Shown here one piece after another: positions 13,046-25,763 of a stretch of 64,000 nt of DNA. Position numbers and translations under genes: made by a program. The notes beneath the pieces were generated by a model. The model worked only from the letters and a program-made list of their open reading frames with translations, searched no databases and was not told the origin of the DNA. Where the stretch lies: contig CM075345.1 of the NCBI GenBank assembly GCA_037693485.1, forward strand, positions 79,419,001 through 79,483,000, written 5' to 3'. The first letter of the stretch is position 1. The number at the start of each line of letters is the position of its first letter. This DNA is from Kitagawia praeruptora. Lineage: Eukaryota > Streptophyta > Magnoliopsida > Apiales > Apiaceae.

Positions 13046-14440
13046 AAGGTTATAGAAACTAGAAACAAGAGAGAGCGTAGGAATATATATATATAGTTAT
13101 GTGAGGGTATCTAAACTCACACAGAGTTTGTGTTTGACTATCGGATATAGTTCAAATGAGTAAGTCGAGATTAGGATTCTACCTTAGGATGATGGTTCCG
13201 AGTCGAGTAGAATTCCTTGTGATTAGAGATAGAGGCAGTCGAGTCTTTAGAGACTGAGTTGTTATCGGCATAGGGTATCGTGTATCTTAAGATTTACGAA
13301 GAGAGTTTAGAATTGATCGATCGATCGTTCGTCAGAGGAGCCGATAGAGGATGCATCTGTGGAGATCGGGGCAATATTCTTTTTCATCTATAATTTATTT
13401 GATACTCCTTCACTGGAGGATTGTGTTAGAAGATATATTCCATCTTCTAAGTTATAGTTCTTTTAAACTTTGTATTCACCCGAATGTTGGGTTTCGATTG
13501 TGTCAGAGGTCGTCATGATACCCATTTTTCAGGTTTTTCTGAGGCCTTGGTAGGTTTGTTCAAATTGAACTTCGGCCTTAAATTTTCTTAGGGTGGATAA
13601 TAATTTATTCATGGTACATCACTACTTGCTCGTCAGGTGCTAGTATCATCTCCCGGTGAATCTTTCTTTCGGGAAAAGCACCTTTGGAGTTTGCTTAGTT
13701 TTGTCCAAGGTGTGCGTTGGAAAGCTTCTTGTTGTAAGATGATGTTTATTTGTTTAATCAGAAAATTTCTTTTCAAAACTCCTTACTCTAACTGAGACAA
13801 ACAAGCCTATCATATAGGGGACACAAGGACTATCTGTCTGTGTGATAGAAGTTGGATGGGACGCCATCACTTGTGTGTTGTGTAATACAAGAAGGCTGAT
13901 TACCTTTAGTAATGTCTTAACTAATACACGCAACATTGAGTTTCTTGTATCATATTGATCTCTCAGTTATTCTTTTTGTAACCTTTGATGGTTATATAAA
14001 GCTTTTTCATCATGATCACATTGTGTGACATTCAGATTGATAAGGAATCTCTTTTATTCAAGGATTCCATCGTTTCAGTTGTTTTCATTATTCTTTTGTT
14101 TCTTAACGAATGGCGACATGGTGTTCGTGTTCTAGCGTTGTTGCTCGGTAAATAGTTGAATAAGAAATAAATCGAGATCTACCGATTGTTAGGTTCCTCG
14201 ATCGACATTGTACGTTGAAAGTGGAATCGTGGCGATTAGGGATTTCTCGATATTCTTTTCATAAGTTTAACCCGAAGCACTATGGATATGAAGAACTGGA
14301 GATGTGTGTACCAAATCGTCTGAGTCGTGAGATAGCGAAGTTGCGGGGATTTCCGTAGGCCTTGGGAATTTCAGTCGGAGGGAAGCGGAGCGTCTTAGAA
14401 CCCCGTTCTTTCTTCTGCGGATTCCGGGGACGGAATCCTG

Positions 14441-14455
14441 TTAAGGAGGGAAGAT
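14441..14455 (+). other. Element C polypurine tract
   Basis: TTAAGGAGGGAAGAT lies directly before the TG of the 3' LTR. Confidence 0.82.
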
Positions 14456-17400
14456 TGTAACAACCCGAATTTTCAAAATAAAATTTTTATTATTATTTTA
14501 CGTTGACCCATAGGTGTGCTGAGAGAAGAGAATAGGTAAATATTATTTTATAATATTTTCGATTGTGGAGCATTTATGTGATTAAATGTTATTTGTGTAT
14601 GATTAAGTGGATTTGATTAAAAGTTTTATGAATTAAGTCAGTGTGACTTAACTACCTAAGTGATTATGTGAGTTATCTGAATTAAGTTGATATGTCTATG
14701 TGACTTATATGTGAACTTGTATGATTAAATGAGCTTGTATGAATTTTTAATGCATTTAAAATGATATTTCTAAGTGCTGTTTAATTTTTCTAAAATTCTT
14801 GGAGCATCGTAAAATCATAAAATCCCATTCATAATGTTTCTTCGGTATTTATAAACTTTTTAAAAATACAAGTTTATTTTATTTGGGCTCCAATAATTTT
14901 TAGAAATTTTTAAAGCACGAATTTCTTTTTAGATGAATTATCTTGTAAAATCTCTAGTTTAATAATTGCAGGTCGTAAAAATATATTTTTGGTACGTATG
15001 TGTTTCTGATTTAATACTCTCGATTATAAAGATAAGAGTTTGATTTATTTTGGCCTTTATGGATTTTTAAATGATTTTAGCAAGGACATTTCTTTTTAAA
15101 AGAATATTTCTTGGAAAATTCATTTCTTTTTAATTACAAGTCCCAAAAATATTTTAAAAATATGTGTGGATTGAAATTTTCAAGATCCTGATTTTAAAAA
15201 TATAAATTTTTGTATTTACTTCAATTACCATTTATTAGCATTTTAAATGATTAAATGAGTAGTGTTTTTATCTAGTGGGTTGCCAAATTTACAAGAGTGA
15301 CCTTCCTTGTGCCTATAAAAGCCCACCCATCTCCCCCTTTATTTTTTTTTGCAGCCGAGAGCAGCCCCACCCCCCTTCATCTTTCTTTCTTTCATTCTCC
15401 ATTGTTCTTAAGCTTTGGAAAAGTTAAAACCCCTCTTTGAAAGTGATTTCTTCACCAAACTTCAAGTATTAGTAACCAAAATTACTCTCTTTCAATTCTC
15501 TATCTATCCCTAACCATATCTTTGAGTTTTATCAAGTTTCTTAAATCTGAAAATTTGGAAACTTATCCCATTTTGTTGCATGCAAGGTTAGATAAATGTT
15601 GTGGGAGTTGTTCTTGATGAGACCCACTAAATTTTGGGCTCCTGTCATATATATGCATACATGTTTTTAGTGTATATAGTTCATAATCTTCTTTGCATAT
15701 GAGTTTTATTCATGTTTAAGTGAAGTTTTTGAAATGGGTTTGAGTTTATATGAGGTTTAGAAGTGATTAAAGACTAGTATAAGTGGTGGGTATAAATCTT
15801 AATGCTTGCATGTCATTTTTATTTTAGGGATTTGAATTTTTAAATCTTGTAAACTTTGATTTTTAGATTGGTTAGCCTTGGGTTGATGTTCTTGGTGATT
15901 TTTGTGAAAGCTTTTGAGATGCATGTTGATTTTACTAGTTGCATGTTGGTTTCTTTGATTTTTAATCCAGGTTACAAGGATTTTTGTGTTAAGTTAGTTG
16001 TCCAGAAATTTTCCAGCAAATGTCCTATTTTACTCTGTTTATTCGAGACTGTTAATTCCTGATATGGGCAGTGGTCTTTTCATGAAAATTGTTTTACTTG
16101 GAGTCTATTTTGTGCAGGAGAAAACGGTGCGTCATTTGAGTTAGCGGTTTAGGAGATATCAACGTTTTAGCAAAACCTACGCAGAACAGAGTAATCTCTC
16201 GGGTTACTGATTTTGGAGCTGTATTTCACCCACTTAAACTTTCTGTTTTAAGATGAAATTTTTATGGTTGCTAGAGGGATGGTTCAGGGTGATCCCAGAA
16301 AACCTTTATGTAAAAATCTTAATTTTTCAATTTAATAAAAATGTTTGAGTGGTGGTGCGTATATGTATGTATGTTTTTGGGCTTGGGTAATGAGGTTAAA
16401 TTGTATAAGGTAAGTGAATTGTGTATGTGTCCAATGAGTTGTGTGTGTGCCAAGTACATGTTTGTGTATTAGATAGGTGTTTGTTTGATGATTTGCTAAG
16501 TGCTATGTGTTAAGAGAGTGTTTACTTGATTTAATAAGTTATACTTGCTGTCTGAATTCTTGTAAAATTTATATAAAATTGAAAAATGATCAGATGGTGT
16601 TGATTTTAGAGTCTTTAGAAAGGTATTTCAGTTGTCTACAATTTTGTTTTATGTGTTTTCTGAGTTTTCACTGTTAAGTGCCTGTTTTCTGCACTTTAGT
16701 ACCTGGCCAGAATTGTTTGGTCTTTGAAAGCCCTGTTTTCAAAAATTCAAATTTTCTGAGCTATATCAATCTGGAAAGATCCTTTCAAAATCTACGTTTT
16801 TCATTTACATTCTGTTGTCAAATTCTGTGATATTAATATGTTAAACTTCAAAACACTTGTGTACACAGGGACTGATTCTGTTTTAACAATCCACGTTTTG
16901 ATCGATTCTGAATTCATTACTTATCCGTTTTAAACGAGCCTTACCATTCTGGAAAGGTATCGGGGTTTCCTTCGAGTTTCCTGTTCTGTACTTTTTAATT
17001 TAAGGTCATATTGATAGTGTAAATTAGATGTCTTTCCAGGCTGGTCATAGCAGATTGTTTAGTGTAATAGTCATTTTGGTGCATTGTGAATTGTGGTTGC
17101 AAGTATGGTTGTAAGTAATGTCGAATAACTATAATAGTAAGTTGAATGCTTGATTATGTTATAAGTATGTGACTTGGTTGTTGTTTGTGTCGGTTAAATT
17201 CCGATTGGTAACGCGATAATGCAAAGAATATGCTGCCGAAATTTCTAAAAATGTAAATAATTTCTTTTGATGTTTAAACAGGCACATCTCTCCTATATGA
17301 TCGTTATTATCAATCGGAAATATTAATTGAGTTATGTGCTATGTGATTAGAAGGTTGTAAGCATGCTAGATATATGAATATACATATGTTTACATGATTA

Positions 17401-19381
17401 ATTGTTATCGACTATAAGGATAGTCGCTATTGAATTTGAGTTGATTTATGATTTAATGATTGTCGGGCATAAAGCCTTATTTATTATAAAGTTGTTAAGT
17501 GTATATTAATTGGTTGATTTGGTGATTGTGGTAAGGTGTTATATACACCGGGAAGTATTTTATAGTAATATTTGTGATTAAGTTAAACGTGTTAGAGTGT
17601 GCGTACTATCGTTGGTAGATCGTATGTTTATTCCGAAGACTGAAGTACCGTATTGTGTTAACTATAGAATCCGACGTACGGACTCGATCGCGGTGAATCA
17701 GACTGGTGGCAATCGTAAGTGCATCGAATCAAAAGAGGATCAAATAAGAGGATTGGACACGCGAAGCAGACGAATGATGTTCTCTCTAAATCGTCAAGCG
17801 TATTTATTAGCTAGGACCTAAGGCAAGTCTACTAACCGTACTCTTTCGTTCAGAGTATACATGTTTTTAAAATATCTATGTTGAATGCTCAAGTATAATA
17901 TTATGCTTTCTTCAAAATGAAAAATTCTGCAAATGCCTTATTTAAACTCGTAAATTCGAGAGAAATCGTTCAAGTCCTTTTAATCAGTTTTATAACTTCT
18001 TTCAACTTATCCCAAGCATGTGATTTTATCCATTGTGTTATGAAAGTTTACAATTGCTCTTTCCCCTTTCAGAACTATTTTACATTCTATCATGATTATG
18101 ACACGCTTTAATATCAGTTGGGAATGTGAATCCCTTTTATTTAAATATCCTTATCATATTGGAACGTCCTTTTTGACTGAGGCTCCAGTCACCAATTTAT
18201 ATATTTACGTCATCGGTAGCAGTGGAGCCTGATGATGTATAAGGCCAATGTGTGCCTGGGATCCCCTTACATTTGATGAACACCGTATTGGATATACGGG
18301 TTCGGAGCTCTATCGTGGGCTGATCACCCAGCTTAGCTCGTAGCGTCTTATCGTAGTTCCAATCTTTGATGGTTATTCCTTCTAAAAAATCATATTTTTA
18401 TTGTTGAGAATCAAATGTCGAATCTTTTTGAATTATTCTAAATTAATTCGAGATTCAGATTGTCGCTGAAGCATTTGTTGCACAGTGACGGTTAAAAATC
18501 GAGAATGAATTGAGATCTTCTTGTTGATTTGTGAACTCATTATTGTCAGGCCGGTTTGGTAGCTAAGTATGTAAGTGCTTAGTCGACAAGAGTGAGATAA
18601 TGAATAATTAGGAATTTCTTGTATGTTGTTTCTTAGTAGCTGAAGCATCTATCGCTCAGTTATTCAAAGTTTTTATCGAAAGTCGCTATAAAAATTGTTG
18701 AGATGAATATCAAAATCTTTTTATTAAGCTGTCGAGGTGAATTCCTTATTGAATTCTGTAACTCTCTTTTCTATTGAAATATATTCGTTATAAACATTTT
18801 GAAAATGGTATCATCCACAAGTTGGATTTTTAAAACCTTCAAAGTTTTTCTAAAATTATTTTAGTATACTCTATTATATACTTGCTGAGAGCCTCTTTCG
18901 CTCATTCTTGCTTTTGTTTTAAATCTTATTTTACAGAGATAAGTAGTTGATGTGATCGATCTAGATTAGCTCGAAGCATGGCAAGTCATGGATCGAGTTG
19001 ATGTTTGGCTCAGAGCGATTCTGTCATTTGGAGTTAGTCGACTAGATGTTTAGTTAGACTGGTATGGTATTCATATTCTTGCGTTGTAATATTTGTTGTA
19101 TTAGAATATTGTGGTTGTTGTATACCTTATATCAAGGTGATACTAACAGCATAAGAATTGTATAAGAGATTGTTGTACTAAGAGTTGTGAGTTAATAAAA
19201 GAAGTTATTATTATAAGTGTTTTTGGATTTCTTCTTTCCAAGTCTATAACCTGAAAAGATTCTTGGTAGTTTGGGGTCGGATGTCATGTGTTAGATATAA
19301 TATTGGCAGGTGATTGTTTGGTTATTAAGGTTTTCCGCAGTAGCGACCCATATCCCTGACCCCGGATTTGGGGGCGTTACA
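14456..19381 (+). repeat. Element C 3' LTR (4,926 bp)
   Basis: This is the partner of 8100-13030, with TG...CA ends and immediate flanking by the CACTC TSD on the right. Confidence 0.93.
15314..15321 (+). promoter_or_regulatory. TATA box in element C 3' LTR
   Basis: TATAAAAG, the counterpart of the box at 8958-8965, with the same flanks. Confidence 0.55.
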
Positions 19382-19386
19382 CACTC

Positions 19387-19702
19387 CATTAACCTATCCA
19401 TTTCTAGAATAACATTAAACTCTCCCAACTTAAAGGGTAACAAAGCCGCATAGAAAAGAAATTCTCCTATCTCAATATTAAAGTTAGGACACTCCCGGTC
19501 CACAACTATCTTATCCTGGTTAGCCACTTCTATTACTAGCGGTCTTTCTAATGGACGAATCTCACATCGCAATTTATCAAGAAATCTCTCAGATATGAAT
19601 GATCTAGTTGCTCCAGAATCAACTAAAACTTTAGCTTCAAAAGAGATGACAAGAAGCGTACCTGCAACCACGTCGACATCATTGATAACATCTTTTACAG
19701 AC
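19387..19702 (-). pseudogene. Element A aspartic protease
   Basis: The retropepsin motif VLVDSGATRSFIS lies on the minus strand, with the catalytic Asp codon at 19618-19620, followed by LPFKLGEFNVILEMDRL, the usual end of the Gypsy protease domain. It is split off from gag by D (insertion at 19702/46613) and from the RT by C (insertion at 8099/19382). The surviving piece is open across the domain. The family role is maturation of the Gag-Pol polyprotein. Confidence 0.87.
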
Positions 19703-20910
19703 TGTTAGTCATAGAGACATGCCTGTATACATCTAATAACAAGCCTAATTGTTTGTAATGCTTTGCATTACTTACATTACCTCTTAACTGAGGGAACCTC
19801 TAGTTGTAGAGTTTCTATTTGTATTGTACTTGTAGTAGGCATCAAATCCTAGTTGTGTAACTGTACTTATAGAGTCTAGAATAATGCTTGAAAGAAGTTC
19901 CAAGGTTCATGCCTCAAGCAGGAAGAAAAAGGGTGTCAAATAATCACAGTTGGGATTTGAAGAAATGAAGAATTTGCCTAAGTACCAATTCGAGAAGTAT
20001 ATTTGTCTATTCGAGAAGTCCAGCATTCGAGAAGTCAGGGATTCGATATCTCAGGACACTATTCGATATCTCTGTATATACTGTTCGATATCTCAGAGAT
20101 TCGATATGTCTATGTACTCTATTCGAGAACTCAGGAAGTCAACAAGTCAAAGTAGTATTCGAGTTCTCAAGGAGTCAACAAGTCAAATGTTCTATTCGAC
20201 AACTCAAGGAATCCTGATGGAAAAGAGCTATTCGAGAAGTGGTTCGATATGTCAATATAACAGTGTTCGAGAACTCAGAGTTATCGATCAAGTCAATTCC
20301 AGTTCTCGAATCACTTACTTAGTCACTTCTCGACTACATTCTTGGAGACAAAATACTAAAGAAATTGTACAAGTCAGAAACCTGCAACAAGCCAATGCAC
20401 TTTATGGACCACAATCTGTAACGTGCTCTGGAAAGCCTACAAGGAAGCTTGGAGAGATATAGAAGAGACAAGGAGCTAAAGAAGTGGATCTAAACAGGCT
20501 TTGCAAAGTCAAATCTGTAACCATTTGGACACTTACTCAAAAAGGATAGACAGACTAGAAAGTAATTTGTTTAGCTACCTTATTTGCAGTAAGTAGGCTA
20601 TATCCATGTTCTATAAGGACACAGCCTCACTTCTGAACTTAGTAACTTTGTGAGTCAAGTTTTTCATACACTAAACTGTATCTCTCTGAGAAAAACGAAG
20701 CTGAGAATACTATCATTTGTATTCACAGATTGTAGCAACCTTTATCTAATAATACATTAGATTAAAGTGATATTGTGTTTTGTGTTATTCTTTATCCGCA
20801 CCTTCAATCTTGCACACACAAACACTCTTGCTACATAGACTCGAAGAAGAAAAGTTCGAGAATCCATTCACCCCCCCTCTGTATTCTCTTATCGTATTCA
20901 ATACTTAACA
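19703..20910 (+). repeat. Element D 5' LTR
   Basis: It differs from the 3' LTR at about 20 sites, and lacks a 12-bp duplication and an A-rich insert of about 34 bp present there. Between about 19960 and 20350 it holds a dense array of variants of ATTCGAGAAGTC and TTCGATATCTC. Confidence 0.93.
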
Positions 20911-20912
20911 AG

Positions 20913-20924
20913 TGGTATCAGAGC
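20913..20924 (+). other. Element D primer-binding site (iMet-type)
   Basis: TGGTATCAGAGC starts two bases after the LTR end and is complementary to the initiator Met tRNA 3' end. Confidence 0.88.
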
Positions 20925-20955
20925 GAGCTGTTTATTCAAAAACAAAAAAACGATC

Positions 20956-22398
20956 ATGAGTTCAAATACACCAAAGACTACAGGAACGGTGAAGGTCCCT
21001 AAGTTTGATAAAGAGAATTACAACCTCTGGAAGATAAAGATGATGTTGTTCATCAAATCCTCTCATCCTTTGTATCCTGAGATTCTCAAGAATGGTCCTT
21101 TTGTTCCACAACAAGAGATACCGAGAAGACTATTGGAACCACAACTATCCCAAGATCTTATGAGGCCAAGGATCCATCAAAATGGACAGAATCAGAAAGG
21201 GAGAAGGTTGCTCTTGACAGCCACCTCATGTTGCTTATCATTGATTCCATGGACATGTCAATGTTTACAAACATTGCATCATGTACATCTGCCAAAGAAA
21301 TGTGGGATCACATTGAGGTGTTGTGTGAAGGAACTGATGAGGTTAAGGAAAACAAGAAACAGATACTGGTCACACAGTATGAAGCTTTCATGGCACAGTC
21401 CAAGGAAAGCATTACTGAGATGTTTGAGAGATTTCACAAGCTAGTTACTGAGTTGCAGATGAATGGCAAGGTTTATAGTACCAAGGAGTTAAACATGAAG
21501 TTTCTGCTATCCTCACCAAACCATCTAGAGCAAAGGGTCATTTCTCTAAGGGAAAGAGATTTGAACAAAGTTACATATGATGTGTTCTATGGAGTTTTGA
21601 AAACTCATGAGCTTGAGTTGCTTCAGAAAAGGGCTATCCAAGCGAATCAAGGTAGAATGGTAAACACATCATGTGCCCTGATTGTCAATAAATCTATTCA
21701 AGACCTGGAAGCATCTACAAGTCAGTTAAGGATAGAGGAGGTAGTGGAAGAGGAAGAAACTGAACCTGAGGTAAGTGAACCTGTTGAGGAGAAGGAGGAA
21801 GAAGAGTTCTACACTCTTGAAGAACTAGATGGGATGGAAAACACTTCATATGCTTTCATGGCCAGAAAATTTCCAAACATCAGATTCAAAAGGAATCAAC
21901 CCTTCAAACCCAAAACCCAAAACCATTCATTCAACAAAAGCAAGGCAATTGTGAAACCAAACAAGAATAAGTTTAAAACCAGCCATGTGGATAGGTCATC
22001 TGTAAGGTGCTATAGATACAATGACCTAGGGCATTTTGCCAGTGAATGCAAAAAGCCTAAAAAGAAGGATAGAGACTATCTTGAGCTTGAAGCTAAGTAT
22101 GAGGCCCTTCTGAAAAAGCAGACACAAGGTAAGGCCTACATAGCTGAAGGGAAGTTCTGGGATGATTCTGACAGTGGAGGAGAGGAGCAAGAATTATGCA
22201 ATTATGCCTTGATGGCCAATTCCAAGGATGGCCCATCTCCATCTGATTCTCAGGTACCATCTCTCACTACTATAGATATGTCTGTTTCAGAGTATAAATG
22301 CATGATTGAACAACTATCTGTTGAAATGTTTAACATTCATACTAGTATGACTGCTGCTAATGAAGAGATTGCTAAACTGTCTACTAGAAATGAAATGT
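20956..22398 (+). pseudogene. Element D gag, N-terminal part
   Basis: It starts at the first ATG after the PBS (MSSNTPKTTG) and runs into the retrotransposon Gag core (KFDKENYNLWKIKM at the start; EMFERFHKLVTELQ and LLSSPNHLEQRV later). A one-base frameshift lies near 21110-21122, because the reading frame moves from the first to the third phase while the protein sense continues. An acidic stretch (VVEEEETEPEV) precedes a zinc knuckle at about 22009-22050 that reads CYRYNDLGHFASEC: the second Cys of CCHC is Tyr, so the finger is damaged. The frame is cut by E in a coiled-coil segment (EEIAKLSTRNEM). Confidence 0.88.
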
Positions 22399-22419
22399 CA
22401 CTACACCATAAAACAGATA

Positions 22420-22830
22420 CAGCAACGTCTGAAATACGTTGCAATATGCCCTAAATTCGTTGCAATAGGGTCTATGGCAACGATTATTGAAAAATCAGGC
22501 GTATCGTTTGCTCTGGTTGCCATAGGTACCTTATGGCAACGAATTTAGTACCATATTGCAACTTTGAATTATCGTTGCAATTAGGGTATATGGCAACGAT
22601 TTAAGGGCTATAGCAACGTGTTTAACACCATTGCAATATCTTGGAGGAGCTATGGCTTACTTTTTGTAACAATTTTTTTTTTTTGTTAATTGTTGCAATA
22701 CATGATTCAGGTAGGCCTAAGGCAACATATATATGGCCAATTGCAACGTATTTATAATCAAATGCAATGAACTTTATTAATGAATATGACATATATGGCA
22801 ACATTTAAGCTTCTATTGCAACGCTGAATA
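22420..22830. repeat. Element E left subterminal repeat zone
   Basis: Repeated words include ATGGCAACG, CGTTGCAAT and TTGCAATA in alternating orientation. The right zone at about 25560-25740 has the matching words. Confidence 0.75.
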
Positions 22831-23639
22831 AAAAACTGGCATGACCATTAGATTTTATTAACATCCACGAATTTCAATTTGTATATTATAACATCAATCC
22901 AAGTAGTAGTAAAATGTTCCAACATCAATACACAAATTACAAGTTCAGGAAAATGACCAAGTTCAAATAAAAAACTATGTACAAGTGACATACAATCTTA
23001 GTAATACATAAACCAAATTCTTAGTTAAACATTATATATACATGGGACATGGCACTGCTTCTTCCTCTTCATCTGCATCTGTCTCGTCTCCATCCTCCTC
23101 GACAAAAAACACTATCCTTAGCTATAAATAATTTTTGTGCTGAATGGAGATGATAAGACTTTCAGCTTGTAATGTGCCACTGCTGCTTCCAATTGTATGT
23201 ATAGGCAGCTGACAATTACCTGATATGTTATAGACATTCTCTGGGAATCGCCCTTTTCTTTCAGTCTTCTTATTCCATCTCTATGTGCATATAATATCGG
23301 CCAGGTTTGCTCTTTGATAACCTGTAAATTTCTTTAGTTAAACATTGAAGATATTTGTACCTGATTTTCCTGCTGCTTATGGTCCTTGTAAATCAGTTTT
23401 TTATTGCATAAAACCCTCACAGAGTTGTTTTTTTTTATATCCCCGAAGCCTAGTTTTAGAATAAGGCTTTAGCATATTATACTTGCAAAATAAATTTGTT
23501 CATTTAACAGAAGTTGTGAAAGCATATATAGTCTAGGACCAGTAATTTAATAAATAAAATTGTAATTTAGCATTACAAATGTCAAACAAAATGATATGTA
23601 AAAAGAAGAGTGATGGGCAGGAATACAGAGAGGGAATGA

Positions 23640-23735
23640 GAGAACACAAACTTGATCAGCTTCTAGTGCAGCTCGATATTCAGCAAATTCTCCATCAGAC
23701 AAGTCAAGTCCACAAATCTTGTTCCTGGAAATATA
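23640..23735 (-). pseudogene. Exon-like fragment in element E, unrecognised
   Basis: The minus strand reads a short open segment (ICGLDLSDGEFAEYRAALEA) bounded by an AG on its upstream side (TTTCCAG) and a possible GT donor after EADQ. It lies downstream, in gene sense, of the KEA exons and may come from the same captured gene, but I cannot place it in that family. Confidence 0.3.
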
Positions 23736-24277
23736 CATATAAGCTCTGCACTTAAAACATAAATAAAACTAGCAAAAGAAGGCAATGCTGACTGAAACAC
23801 AAACCTTCATAAGAAGTTTGAAACATTACCAAGTACGCATTACTCTTCACTAGCTCTGCACATTGAAACACATAAATAATTTTGAAACATAACATCCCCA
23901 AATATAAAAATAAAGCTAATATGATAGCAGTTACAAAAAATAGAGTATAAATGTAAATTCAAAGAATAAAAAACAGGGCATAAATCTAAATTCAAAACAA
24001 AAAAAATTAGAATAAGCAGTATGGAGTATAGACTCGACTATCATTTTATATTATATGGAGACACTCATATGTAGCAAGTATGAAAAATGTCCAACTTACA
24101 AATTAGTTCTCCAGCAGAAGCATAAGCGCTGGTAACTGATTTGGTGCAGATGAAATTGCTCAAAACTTTTGTTAAAGCAATTGCCCTGTCAAAGAATCAG
24201 AAAAAAATTAACACAGTAAAATATATAAATATCTAATATAATTTCAAATGATCATGAGTATATTGTTCTTCAGAAAA

Positions 24278-24343
24278 CAATAGGAGTATCCCGAGAGTTG
24301 CTGAGCCAAATCTAGTTGGTAGCTCACCCTTCTCTGCAAGAAG
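24278..24343 (-). pseudogene. Captured KEA antiporter exon (second piece)
   Basis: After an AG acceptor (TTTTATAG) the minus strand reads LLAEKGELPTRFGSATLGI and then LLL, the highly conserved segment that follows SSSAFVLQ in plastid/Golgi-type K+ efflux antiporters (KEA, CPA2 family). The match stops at LLL; the next residues are not those of the family, so the fragment ends there by deletion or rearrangement. Confidence 0.82.
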
Positions 24344-24498
24344 CTATAAAACTCTAGATAAGCAAAATACCATTGAGTAAATTTATTAACTGAAATGACA
24401 TTCACTGCATGAGCATATGACAAAAGAGCACGTAAATAAGTACATATAAGGCACATAGCTAACAGGGTTAATTTAACTTGACATATATAGTTTAGCAC

Positions 24499-24576
24499 CT
24501 GAAGAACAAAAGCTGAAGAAGACAATGAGAGTGCAGCACCAATTACTATAGCCTCGTCAATGCTTCTGATATTAAC
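24499..24576 (-). pseudogene. Captured KEA antiporter exon (first piece)
   Basis: The minus strand has AG|GTTAAT...CTTCAG|GT, that is, canonical acceptor and donor around 26 codons reading VNIRSIDEAIVIGAALSL then SSSAFVLQ. This is a signature of the transmembrane antiporter domain of plant KEA proteins (closest in memory to KEA3). The following 155 bp behave as an intron before the second piece. The parent gene exchanges K+ for H+ across an organelle membrane; this fragment lacks nearly all of it. Confidence 0.85.
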
Positions 24577-25763
24577 CTGATAGTTGTTATCAATAAGCCA
24601 ACAAGGCAACAATATACAACCCAAATTAATTCTTGTGAATATGTAAAACCTCACCAAGAAAATACTACATACAGGATTTTAATAAGAAACGAAAGACGCC
24701 ATGTTTTAACAATTTGTAGTATAAACAATTTTAATAAATGCCTATAATAGCTTTGTGCTATGGTATAGTTGGACGACGAGTCTGCACCTAACAAATTAAA
24801 CGCGGTAAGGATTTTAACTATAATTAAACTACTCTCGAGTCTAGAGTAAATGTCATAGATATGTTTGGGAGCATGTTCAAGGGAAAACGGAGAGAACATA
24901 GATAGATCATTTTGTTGAATTGAATCCCAATTTTCCCCAAAACCACTGGTAGGTGAAACCCGTCAGCCTCAATTCATTCAAGAATTATGCCAGTTTCCAT
25001 TCTACATCTGCACAACCAGACATACAAACGAATCCATATATATCCATACATTTATTATAATTAACTTAAAAAGGTCAATATATACACATACATATTCATA
25101 TACACTCACATATATTTGAAGTACGAACCTTGAGCTGAAGAGCAGAGCGTATGAACCCAGTTCAATAAGAACCAACATTCATATCCATTTATTCAAATTA
25201 GGGCCCGGAAATTATACACAGAGAGATAGATTGCGAGAGATAAAGATACACAGAGAGCTAGAGTAAGATAGAGATGCGCAGAGAGATAACAAAACCCAAT
25301 TAATCCCCAATTTTAACAAAAAAACATAAACCCAATTAATTCCCCTTTTCCCCTTTTTCCCTCTTCGAGCTTGAACCCTAATTCCCCTTTTCCCCTCTTC
25401 GAGAGTGTGTCTGAATGTGTTTTTGTGTGAGTGTTTTTCTGTTTTTGTGTGAGTGCGTTTCTTTTTCTTTTCTTATTTTTGGCAATCTGCTTATTTCTAG
25501 AGCGCGGGCAAAATATTTCACTTCTCCCGCCTAGCCCGCCAATACATTTTGGCCCAAAATTCTGGCTCTACAGCAACGGTTTCTAAAATCGTTGCGATTG
25601 ATATCAAGTTTTGTCTAACGTAACAATTTCTTAATTCAATTGCAATGCTTTTAAAAATCGTTACAATATCTTTGAAATTGTAAAAAATTTTGAGGAAATA
25701 GCAACGCTTTTTGAGTTTTTTTTTCAAAGTTGGTTGCAAAAGGTGTTTTATGGTGTAGTGTGT

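Larger units (their letters stand above)
13031..14455 (+). other. Element C interior, non-coding
   Basis: Between the PBS and the PPT there are only short, unrelated frames. I see no CCHC finger, DSG protease, RT or integrase motif on either strand. The minus-strand frame at 13754-13936 looks fortuitous. The region may carry packaging or dimerisation signals only (inference). Confidence 0.75.
8100..19381 (+). mobile_element. Element C: non-autonomous Gypsy-like LARD with giant LTRs
   Basis: Two near-identical 4.93-kb repeats begin TGTAACAACCC and end GGGGGCGTTACA. The left one is followed after two bases by an iMet-type PBS; the right one is preceded by a purine tract. A perfect 5-bp TSD, CACTC, flanks the unit (8095-8099 and 19382-19386). 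The interior is only 1,425 bp with no gag or pol motif in any frame, so it is a large retrotransposon derivative that would need proteins from a relative. The LTR ends and PBS resemble Tekay-type Gypsy elements such as A and B, a plausible source of trans-acting proteins (inference). Confidence 0.93.
22399..25760. mobile_element. Element E: non-autonomous CACTA transposon with captured antiporter exons
   Basis: The ends are a perfect 17-bp inverted repeat (CACTACACCATAAAACA) and the TSD is TGT (22396-22398 and 25761-25763); both are hallmarks of the CACTA (En/Spm) superfamily. Subterminal zones (about 22420-22830 and 25560-25740) hold many copies of GGCAACG, CGTTGCAAT and related words in both orientations, as transposase-binding regions of CACTA elements do. 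The 3.36 kb contain no recognisable transposase. The interior is AT-rich and includes exon-like pieces of a KEA-type gene on the minus strand (see entries). Confidence 0.93.

Noticed and set aside
24244..24657. A continuous 137-codon minus-strand protein in E
   Set aside because: It reads through an intron. Only the two exon segments match KEA, and the second is in another phase, so it is a gene fragment and not a working antiporter.
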